From Ardenticatenaceae bacterium (GTDB lineage: Bacteria; Chloroflexota; Anaerolineae; Promineifilales; Promineifilaceae): 64,000 nt of DNA. The stretch is from contig JACKBS010000004.1 of NCBI GenBank assembly GCA_020634435.1, forward strand, positions 1,016,165 to 1,080,164. Reading direction: 5' to 3'. The position numbers and the translations under genes were made by a program. Position 1 is the stretch's first letter; each line of letters starts with the position of its first letter. Below, piece by piece: positions 27,734 to 38,100 of this stretch. The notes under the pieces are model-generated. The model made no database searches. It had not been told where the DNA came from and saw only the letters and a list, made by a program, of their open reading frames with translations.

Positions 27734-27982
27734 ATGGAATCACAAGTAAAACAACAAATTCGCGACTTTCTGGCTAAATACTTCAAAGATTACGATCTGA
27801 AAGATGATGAAGACATCTTCTCGCTAGGCTTTGTCAACTCACTCTTTGCCATGCAGATTGTGCTCTTTGTTGAGCAGCAGATGGGCATCAGCGTTACCAA
27901 CGATGAGCTAGAGCTGGACAACTTCCGCACCATCAATGCGATGACCAATCTGATCATGAGCAAAAAGGCCACAGCGGCGTAA
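27734..27982 (+). CDS. Free-standing acyl carrier protein (FkbJ-like)
   Basis: This 82-residue acidic carrier protein has its phosphopantetheine site at Ser36 in GFVNSLFAMQ, after the usual EDIFSLG lead-in. Helix II (IVLFVEQQMGISVTNDEL) and helix III (TINAMTNLI) follow. GGAGGAAG precedes the ATG. Flanked by the FkbK-like and FkbH-like genes, it probably carries the glyceryl and then the oxidised C3 unit. It is too small and too specialised in context to be the fatty-acid ACP. Confidence 0.9.
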   Translation: MESQVKQQIRDFLAKYFKDYDLKDDEDIFSLGFVNSLFAMQIVLFVEQQMGISVTNDELELDNFRTINAMTNLIMSKKATAA

Positions 27983-28045
27983 GCTGCCAGCAGGCCCATT
28001 TTGCAATGCAAAGCTCATGATTTTTAGCCAGGAGGACCGCGACCT

Positions 28046-29116
28046 ATGCTTGACCAGACTCAGCAGGAATTGCTGCTGGCCGAATCTAAAAAAGTAAAAG
28101 CCATCAAATGTGTGGTTTGGGATTTAGACAATACCGTTTGGGAAGGCGTGTTGCTGGAAGGTGACACGCTGATTTTGCGTCCAGAAGTTGTAAAAATCAT
28201 CAAAACTCTGGATGAGCGTGGCATTTTGCACGCCATTGCCAGCCGCAATGAGTTTGAACCAGCCTGGGAACAACTCAAAACCTTTGGCATTGAGCATTAC
28301 TTCATCTACCCGCAAATTAACTGGAATTCCAAGTCGCAGTCGATTGCCCAAATTGCCCAAAACATCAACATTGGCATCAACACTTTGGCCTTTGTCGATG
28401 ACCAACCCTTTGAGCGGGAAGAGGTCAATTTTGCCCATCCTGACGTCTGGTGCATTGACGCTGCTGATTTGAGCGGTTTGCTAGAACACCCACGCTTGAG
28501 TCCCCGTTTCATTACGCCAGAATCCAAGCTGCGCCGCCAGATGTACCAGAGCGACATCCAGCGCAAAGTTGCTGAGGAAGAGTTTACGGGACAAAACGAA
28601 GCGTTTCTGGCCGACCTGAACATGGTGTTCACCATCAAATCGGCCCGCGAAGAAGATTTACAGCGGGCCGAAGAGCTGACGATGCGCACCAACCAGCTCA
28701 ACACCACGGGCTACACCTATTCCTACGAAGAGCTAAACCAGCTGCGCCAGTCGGATGACCATCTGCTGTTTGTCTCCAGCCTGGATGATCGCTACGGCAC
28801 ATACGGCACCATTGGTCTGGCGCTGGTGGAAAAAGAGCCCGAATATTGGACGGTTAAGCTGCTGTTGATGTCTTGTCGGGTCATGTCGCGCGGGGTGGGC
28901 ACCATTATGATGACCCACATCATGAACCTGGCCAAAGCGGCTGGTGTTCCTTTGCGGGCGCACTTTGTGCCGAACGGCCGTAACCGCATGATGTATGTCA
29001 CCTACAAATTCGGCGGCTTCAATGAGGTGGAAACTCAGGGCGATCTGGTTATTCTGGAAAACCCGCTGCAAGAAATCCAACCATTTCCCGAATATGTTGA
29101 TATTCGCATTATCTAA
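28046..29116 (+). CDS. FkbH-like HAD-superfamily protein (glyceryl-ACP formation)
   Basis: This 356-residue protein has the HAD-IIIC motif CVVWDLDNTVWEGVL near residue 20, with the nucleophile and acid Asp pair. Motif III follows around LAFVDDQPFERE, and a C-terminal GNAT-like acyltransferase half contains TMRTNQLNTTGYTYS and MSCRVMSRGVG. Members take 1,3-bisphosphoglycerate, remove phosphate and load the glyceryl group on an ACP. They serve tetronate, methoxymalonyl and hydroxymalonyl pathways. The adjacent FkbK-like and ACP genes point to the malonyl-type branch. An AGGAGGACCG ribosome site precedes the ATG. The acyl-CoA dehydrogenase partner (FkbI/ZmaE) and an O-methyltransferase (FkbG) are not in the window. 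Confidence 0.92.
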   Translation: MLDQTQQELLLAESKKVKAIKCVVWDLDNTVWEGVLLEGDTLILRPEVVKIIKTLDERGILHAIASRNEFEPAWEQLKTFGIEHYFIYPQINWNSKSQSIAQIAQNINIGINTLAFVDDQPFEREEVNFAHPDVWCIDAADLSGLLEHPRLSPRFITPESKLRRQMYQSDIQRKVAEEEFTGQNEAFLADLNMVFTIKSAREEDLQRAEELTMRTNQLNTTGYTYSYEELNQLRQSDDHLLFVSSLDDRYGTYGTIGLALVEKEPEYWTVKLLLMSCRVMSRGVGTIMMTHIMNLAKAAGVPLRAHFVPNGRNRMMYVTYKFGGFNEVETQGDLVILENPLQEIQPFPEYVDIRII

Positions 29117-29170
29117 GCGAGCATCAATTTTGGCTGCGACAGGCGCATTTGTCTTGGCGGGGTGAATTTA

Positions 29171-32100
29171 ATGACAGAGCCAACCTTTCATTCTTTCGCA
29201 ACATTGGTTGAAATGCTGCGGCAGCGTGCCAGTGGCACGCCGGAAAAAACCTTATACACCTTTCTGGCGGATGGCGAAACGGACGAACGGCCGTTAACCT
29301 ACGGTCAGCTCGATCAACGCGCCCGGCAAATTGCCAGCCTGCTCCAGCAGCAGGGCAGCGTGGGCGACCGTGCCCTGCTGCTCTACCCGCCCGGGCTGGA
29401 TTACATCGCCGCCTTTTTTGGCTGCCTGTACGCCGGTTGGATCGCCGTCCCCTCCTACCCGCCCCGCCGTAACCGGCACGACGCCCGCCTGCAAGCCATC
29501 ATGGATGATGCCCAGGCCAAAGTGGTACTCACCGACAACGACACCTACCAGGACCGCCAATCGCGCATTGACCACATGCCCGACCTGGCCGCCATGCACT
29601 GGATTGCTGTCGATACCATCACCAACGACCCCGACGACTGGCAGATGCCGGACATCACGCCAGATAACATCGCCTTCCTACAATACACCTCCGGCTCTAC
29701 CGGCACGCCCAAAGGCGTCGTCCTCTCCCACTTCAATTTGCTCAGCAATCTCGCTCTCATCTACAAAGGGTTTGAGCTAAGCGAGCGCAGCCAGGGCGTC
29801 AGCTGGCTGCCACCTTACCACGACATGGGCCTCATCGGCGGCATTTTGCAGCCCATCTACTGCCACGGCTGGACCGTGCTCATGTCCCCCTTTGCCTTTT
29901 TGCAAAAGCCGATCCGCTGGCTGGACGCCATCTCCCGCTACCAGGCAACGATTAGCGGCGCACCCAATTTTGCTTACCAATTGTGCTTAGACAACATTTC
30001 AGACGAGCAGCGTGCCGGGCTCGATTTAAGCCATTGGACCCTGGCCTACAACGGTGCCGAGCGTGTGCGCCAGGAAACCCTGCTGGCTTTTGCCGAAACA
30101 TACGGGCCGCATGGCTTCAAGCTCACCTCGTTTTATCCCTGCTACGGGCTGGCCGAAGCCACCCTCATTGTGACCGGCAGCGACCGAAAGAGCGAACCCG
30201 TTTACGGCCGTTTCCAAACCGCCGCCCTCGCCCAAAACCGTGTCGAACCGGGCATCGATGAGACTGACAGCCGCCTGCTGGTCAGCAGCGGCACGCGATT
30301 GCTGGATGAGCAGCAAATTCGCATCGTAGACCCGCAGACCAAAACGGAATGCGCCGTCGGGGAAATTGGCGAAATTTGGGTATCTGGCCGCAGCGTGGCC
30401 CAAGGCTACTGGCAGCGACCCGAAGCGACTGCCGAGACCTTTTACGCCACGCTCGCTGGCGACCAGACTCACTACATGCGCACGGGCGACCTGGGCTTTT
30501 TGCAGGCTGGCCAGCTGTACGTCACGGGTCGCCTGAAAGAGCTGCTCATCATTCGTGGCCGCAACCATTACCCGCAAGACATCGAAAAGACGGCGCAAGA
30601 GAGCCATGAAGCGCTTGCGCCAGATTCTGGGGCGGCTTTTTCGATTGAGGTGGGTGGCGAAGAAAAATTGTTCCTGGTCCACGAGGTCAAGCGCAGCCAC
30701 CGTCGCGCCGACATTGGCGAAGTGGCGCCCATCCTGCGCCAGGCCATTGCCGAAGAGCACGATTTGCAACTGTACGGGGTCATTTTGGTGCAGCCGCGCG
30801 CCATCCCTAAAACGTCCAGCGGCAAAATCCAGCGCAGCCAAACCCGTGACCTGTATCTGGCAGGCGACCTCAGTATCATCGGCGAAGATGTGCCGGAGTT
30901 CCAGGCCCCAACCGCCATACAAGCCACGATTCAGCCCAAAATTTCCCGCGAAGCAGTGCTGGCGCTGAACAATCCAGCGGAACAATCTGCCCAAGTCGCC
31001 AGTTATTTACAGCAGAAGCTGGCCATTTTGCTACGCCAACCCGCCGAACAAATTGAGCGGGAACGGCAGTTAGCCAGTTTTGGCCTCGATTCACTGTTGG
31101 CGATTGAATTGAAAACTGCCGTTGAAGATGCCCTGCACATCGACCTGCCCATCGCCGACCTGCTAGAAAGCCCCACGATTGACCAGCTCAGCCAGCAAAT
31201 TGTGAGCTATTTGAGCGATCCGGTGGAAACCAGCCAACCGATCCCCGCTGCCACCGAACCGCCGCAGCAGTTTGCCCTGTCGTCTGGCCAGCGGGCCATC
31301 TGGTATTTGTGCCAGCTTGCCCCAGAAAGCCCGGTCTACAACATTGCTCGGGCGCTGCGGTTAAACGGCCGTATCGACCCCGAAATTGCCAAACACGCCA
31401 TCAACCAGTTGGTATCCCGCCATGCCAGCCTGCGCATCACTTTCCACCTGGAAAACGGCCAGCCAGTCCAGCGCATTGCCCCCACAGCCACGGCCGATTT
31501 TCTCTACATGGATAACCGGCAAAAATCGAAAGCAGCCCACCAGGCCCAGCTGCAAACCACGGCCAACACGCCGCTGCCGCTGGAGCAAAACCTGCTGCGC
31601 GTGCGCCTCTACCAGCTCGGCGAAGAAACGTTTGATCTGCTCATTGTCGCCCACCACATCATCACCGACTTCTGGTCGTTGGTAACGCTGGTGGAAGAGT
31701 TTGCCCAGGTGTACACGGCGCTGATGCAGGGGGAAACGGCCGTCCTCCCTGCCCTCACCCACCAATACAGCGATTATATTGCCTGGCAAAACCAGCAGCT
31801 CAGCGGCAGCGCCGGGGCTAAGCTGCGCACGTACTGGCAAAATCAGCTGGCGGGCGAACTGCCACCCCTGAATCTGCCCACCGACAATCCGCGCCCCACG
31901 CGCCAGACCTATGCCGGGCGCACCGTGCGCAGCCATCTGCCAACCGAACTTGGCGAGCAAATGATGGCGCTGGGCCGCGAGATGGGCTGCACGCCATTCA
32001 TGACCTTCTTGGCCGCTTACCAGCTGCTGCTGGCTCGCTACAGCGGCCAGGATGAGGTACTAACTGGCACCCCTACTTCAGGCCGCGAGCAGCGCGAAAT

Positions 32101-35100
32101 CCAAAATCTGCAAGGCTACTTCGTCAATCCGATTGTCGTGCGCACGGAGATTGGCGCAGGCGAGATGAGTTTCCGCCAGCTGTTGCAGCAGGTGAAGGAA
32201 ACGGCCGTTGCCGCCTTCACGCACCAAGATTACCCCTTCCCTACTCTGGTGGAAGTGTTGGGGCAGGCCCGCAACCCAGCCCACTCGCCCATTTTCCAAA
32301 ATATGTTTGTCTGGCAAAAGGCCCATGCCACGCATGAAGGGCTGACTGCCCTGGCGTTAGGTCAGGAAGGCGCGGCTATGCAGCTGGGCGCCCTGCACGT
32401 CACGCCGCTGGCGCTCACCCAACAAGCGGCCCAGTTCGACCTGACCCTGGCCATGGCCGAGGTCAATGGCGACTGGCTGGCCACGTGGGAATACAACACC
32501 GATCTATTCGCCGAGAGCAGCATCGAGCAGATGGCCGGGCATTTCAACACCCTGCTGGCTTCGATTGTGGCCGAGCCGGATACGGCCGTTTCCCGCCTGC
32601 CACTCCTCACCGACACACAAAAACACACCCTGCTCTACACGGTGAACGATACGGCCGTACCCTACGACCTCGAACGATGTTTGCACCAGCTGTTTGAAGA
32701 CCAGGTAGCCCAAACCCCTGGCGCCCCCGCGCTCACTTACGCCGATCAGACCCTTACCTACGACCAGCTCAACCAAAAAGCCAACCAACTGGCCCACTTC
32801 CTCATCGCCCAGGGCATCCAGCTCGACGGCATGGTCGGCGTTTGCATGGAACGCAGCCTGGAGATGGTCATCGCCCTGATGGGCATCATCAAGGCAGGTG
32901 GCGCTTATTTACCAATTGATCCCACCTACCCGGCCGACCGCCTGCAATTCATGATTGAAGATGCGCAGGTCCCCGTTTTGCTGACCCAGGCGCACCTGCT
33001 AGACAACCTGCCAACCAGCCAAAGCCAACTCATTTGCCTGGATCGCGATTGGGCGCGGATCGCCCAGCAGCCGACAATCAATCCCAATGTGCCGCTCGCG
33101 GCCAACAACCTGGCCTACACCATCTACACCTCCGGCTCCACTGGCAAGCCCAAGGGCGCTATGAACACCCATCGCGGCATCGTCAATCGCCTGCTGTGGA
33201 TGCAAGACGCTTACAACCTCAAGGCCGATGACCGCGTTTTGCAAAAGACGCCGTTCAGCTTCGACGTTTCCGTTTGGGAATTTTTCTGGCCGCTCATCAC
33301 CGGAGCACAGCTGGTCATGGCCAAACCAGGTGGTCACCTGGACAGCACCTACCTGGTGCTGCTCATCCAAGACGCCCAAATTACCACGATGCACTTTGTG
33401 CCGTCGATGCTGCAAATCTTCCTCACCGAGCCGCACGTGAACCGCTGCACCTCGCTGCGCCGGGTCATTTGCAGCGGTGAGGCGCTGCCCTATGACCTGA
33501 CGCAGCGCTTTTTTGCCCAATTGCCAGACTGCGAGCTGCACAATTTATACGGCCCCACCGAAGCGGCCATCGACGTGAGCTACTGGCAATGCCTGCCTGA
33601 TGAACCACGCCAACTGGTGCCGATTGGCCGTCCCATTGCCAACATCCAGCTCTACATTTTGGACAAACATTTGCAGCCCGTGCCCCAAGGCGTGGCCGGT
33701 GAACTGTACATCGGCGGCGTGGGCGTGGCCCGCGGCTACTGGAACCGACCTGAACTAACTAAGGAAAGATTCATTCCGTTATCCGTCATCGGTAATCCGT
33801 CATCGGTAAACCGACAGCCGACCACCGAATACCGTTTACCGAATACCGTTTACCGCACGGGCGATCTCGTCCGCTACCTGCCCGATGGCAACATCCAGTT
33901 CCTCGGTCGGGTCGATCATCAAATTAAGCTGCGCGGCTTCCGCATTGAGCTAGGCGAAATTGAAAACCAGCTAACCGCCTTGCCCAGCGTGCGCGAGGCG
34001 TTGGTAACGCTGCACACCGTCAGCGCCAACGACCAGCGGCTGTTGGCTTACCTGGTACCGCCGAAGGGTGAACCGATTGACATAGCCGTGGTGCGCCGCC
34101 AGCTTGCAGCCGTTTTGCCCGACTACATGATCCCCAACCTGTTTGTGCTGCTGGATGCCTTCCCGCTGATGCCCAACGGCAAGGTGAACCGCCACGCTTT
34201 ACCTGCACCAACTTTGCGCAGCAGCGACAAAACCACCGTGCCGCCACGCAGCCAGCTGGAGCAGCGCATCGCCCAGGTGTGGCAAAAGGTATTGGGACTG
34301 CCCGAAGTGGGTATCCACGACAACTTCTTTGATTTGGGTGGCCATTCGCTGCTGCTAGTTCAGGCGCAGCGCCAGCTGCAAGAAGAGCTGGGCCGCGAGA
34401 TTCCGCTGGTGCAGTTCCTGGAAAAGCCAACCATTCACGGCGTCACCGAACTGCTGCTGGCCGATGGGGCCGATGAGGTGGTGACAACCAGCCGCCCCGC
34501 CGTGCGCCACCATGACGACATTGCGATTATTGGGCTAGACGGCCGTTTCCCCGGCGCATCCGAGCTCCAACAATTCTGGCAAAACCTGCGCGATGGCATT
34601 GAAAGCATCGAGGTGCTGGACGATACACGGCTGGACGCCCTAGGCGTGCCACAACATCTACGCAGCAACCCCGATTTTGTGCGCGCCGCGCCCCTGCTGG
34701 CCAACATCGACCAGTTTGCCGCCTCCTTTTTTGGCTACGCGCCCAACCAGGCCAAGTTGCTGGCCCCCGAGCAGCGGCTCTTTTTGGAAGTGGCCTGGCA
34801 CGCGCTGGAAAACGCGGGCTACAGCAGCGAGCAGTTCCAAGGGCAAATCGGCGTATTTGCCGGGATGGGCATGAGCACTTACCTGCTCTTTAACCTGCTC
34901 GGCCATCCCGACGTGGACCCCACGGATGACAGTTTTGCCGTCATGCTGGGCAATGACAAAGATTTCCTGGCCACTCGTGCCAGCTACCATCTCAACCTCA
35001 CCGGGCCTAGCCTGGACGTGCAAACCGGCTGCTCCACCTCGTTGGTGGCCACCCACCTGGCCTGCGAAAGCCTGATGAACGGCCAGTGTGATGTGGCCCT

Positions 35101-38100
35101 GGCGGGCGGGGTAACGGTGGAAATGCCGCAGCGCTCTGGCTACGTCTACCAACCCAGCGGTATCGCTTCGCCCGATGGCCACTGCCGCCCGTTTGATGCC
35201 GCCGGGCAGGGCACCGTCTTTGGTTCCGGCGTGGGCGTGGTGGTGCTCAAGCGGCTGGCAGATGCGATTGCCGATGGCGACCACATTCACGCGGTGATTA
35301 AGGGAACGGCCGTAAACAACGACGGCAGTCTCAAACTTGGCTACACTGCCCCCAGCATCAACGGCCAGGCGGACGTGATTGCCAAAGCGCAAGCCGTGGC
35401 CAACGTCACGCCCGACACGATTCAGTACATCGAAGCGCACGGCACGGCCACCGAGCTGGGCGATCCGATTGAAATTACCGCGCTGGCCAAGCTGTTCAAA
35501 AGCAATGGCGAGCAAAAAACGCACATTGGCTCAGTGAAGAGCAACATCGGGCATCTGGATGCGGCCGCCGGGGTGGCCGGACTCCTCAAGACGGTGCTGA
35601 GCTTGCAGCATAAGCAGATTCCGCCCACCTGCCACTTCACCACGCCGAATCCCAAACTCAACCTGGAGCAAACCCCGTTTGTCATTAACAACACGCTGGT
35701 ACCCTGGGAAAACGGCCGTTTCCCGCGCCGCGCCGGGGTTAGTTCGTTTGGCATTGGCGGCACCAACGCCCACATCGTGCTGGAAGAAGCGCCCCAAGCC
35801 GAACCATCCGACCCGGCCGAGCCGTGGCAGTTGCTCCAGCTTTCCGCCAAAACACCCGCCGCGCTGGAGGCGATGACCCAAAACCTGGCCGATTACCTGG
35901 AAGCCAATCCCGAAACCAACCTGGCGGACGTGGCCTTTACGCTGAGCAACGGCCGTCGCACCTTCACCTACCGCCGCATGGTCGTCTGCCGCGATGTGCC
36001 GGACGCCATTGCCGTGCTGCGTGCCGTCGATCCAGAGCGCATCATTAACCGTGCCCAGGCAGAACAAACCCGGCCGCTCGTTTTCATGTTCTCCGGCCAG
36101 GGATCACAGTACGTGAACATGGGCCAGGCGCTGTACCAGAGCGAACCGCTTTTCCGCAACACGGTGGATGAATGTGGGGAAATTTTACGGCCGTTCCTTC
36201 ACCTCGATCTGCGCGATTTAATCTACCCCGAAGCAGGCAAAGAAGCGTGGGCCACCGAACAGCTGCAAAACACCGCCATTACCCAACCCGCCCTCTTTAC
36301 CATCGAGTACGCCCTGGCCAAACTGTGGCAGTCTTGGGGCTTGCAGCCAGACGCGATGATTGGCCACAGCATCGGCGAGTATGTCGCGGCGGCGCTGGCC
36401 GGGGTGTTTACCCTGCCGGAAGCGCTGCACACCGTCGCCAAGCGGGGTGAACTGATGCAGGCGCAGCCGAGCGGCAGCATGTTGGCCGTTTCCCAGCCTG
36501 CGGCGCAAATCGAAGGATTGCTGCCAGAGTCGCTGACCGTAGCAGTGATCAACAGCCCGGACGGCTGCGTGGTATCCGGCCCAGACGAGGCCATCGACGC
36601 CCTGACCGAACAGCTGGCCGGTCAAGACATTCAGTGCCGCCGCCTGCATACCTCCCACGCCTTCCACTCGCCGATGATGGAACCCGCCCTGGCTCCTTTC
36701 ATCGCCCATTTGCAGCATGTGGCCTTGAAGCCGCCGACGCAGCCTGTCATCTCCAACGAAACGGGCGACTGGCTTACGGCCGAGCAGGCGACCGATCCGC
36801 ACTACTGGGCGCGCCATCTGCGCCACGCGGTTGATTTTGCCGCGGGCATCCAAACGCTGCGCAGCCTGAATGACGCTATTATTCTGGAAGTCGGCCCCGG
36901 CAACGCCCTGGCTACAGTGGTCAAGCCGCAAATTGGCAATGGCCAACTCACCTACGCCACGCTGCGCCATCCCCGCCAAAATGAGGCTGACCGGATACGG
37001 CCGTTAACCACCATCGGGCAACTGTGGCTGGCGGGACTGCCCTTGCAATGGGCACAGCTGTACCAGCACCAAAACCGACATCGCCTGCCGCTGCCCGGCT
37101 ATCCGTTTGAACGCGAACGGTACTGGCTCGATCCACCGAGCGATACCCAGCCGCGCCACCTTTCGGCCCACAAAAAAGCACCGTTGACCGACTGGTTCTA
37201 CTTGCCTGGCTGGCAAAACACGCTGCCGCCCACGTTGACCCAGCAATATTTGCTGGAAAAACCGGCTCAGTGGCTGCTGTTTGTTGATGAAGCGGGCCTG
37301 GGCGACCGGCTGGACAGCTTCCTGCGCACCGTTGAGCAGCAGGTCACCGTGGTGATGCCTGGTGAGCAGTTTGCCCAGCTCGATGAAACCGTTTACTACC
37401 TCAATCCCGCCAGTGCCGCCGATTACGACACGCTGTTGCAAACGCTGCACGCCGCTGGCAAGTGGCCGGAGCGCATCGTGCATTTGTGGAATGTTTCACC
37501 CGCGCCAGAGGAACCGGCCACGCAAACCATTTATGCTTTCTACAGCCTGCTCTACCTGGCCCAGGCGCTGGACAAGGCACGCAGCGAAGAAACGGCCGAA
37601 CTGTACATCATCGCCAACGAACTGCACGCCATCACCGAAGCTGAACCCGTGGCCGCCGAAAAGCGGCTGCTGTGCGGCCCGGCCAAAGTGATCCCGCAGG
37701 AGTTTGACTGGCTGACCACGCAAATCATTGATTTGCAGCTGCCACCCGCTGGCTCCTGGCTGTGGGGCGAATTGACCCAACTGCTGTTGGCCGAATTTGG
37801 CGTACCGCTGGCCGGACCATCCGGGCCAACCGTAGCCTATCGCGGACGGCGGCGCTGGGTGCAGGAATACACCCCAGCACCACTGTCACTGGACACAGCT
37901 TCCGTGCCGCGATTACGGCCGTATGCCACTGCCCTCATCACCGGTGGTTTGGGTGGCTTAGGGCTGGCCATCGCCGAAATGCTGGCCAAACAGGCCCAGG
38001 CGCGGCTGGTGCTGCTGCACCGCTCGCCCTTCCCGGCCCGCGCCGATTGGGACAGTTGGCTCAGCGCCGAGGGAACAGCTGACCCTACCAGCCGCCGCAT

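Noticed and set aside
30026..30994. A 322-residue minus-strand frame within the FAAL region.
   Set aside because: It is antisense to an unambiguous FAAL with intact motifs and shows no domain of its own.
33775..33857. Frameshift or assembly error in the serine A domain.
   Set aside because: The frame is the same on both sides and core motifs are intact. The insert has repeat structure, so an in-frame insertion explains it better.
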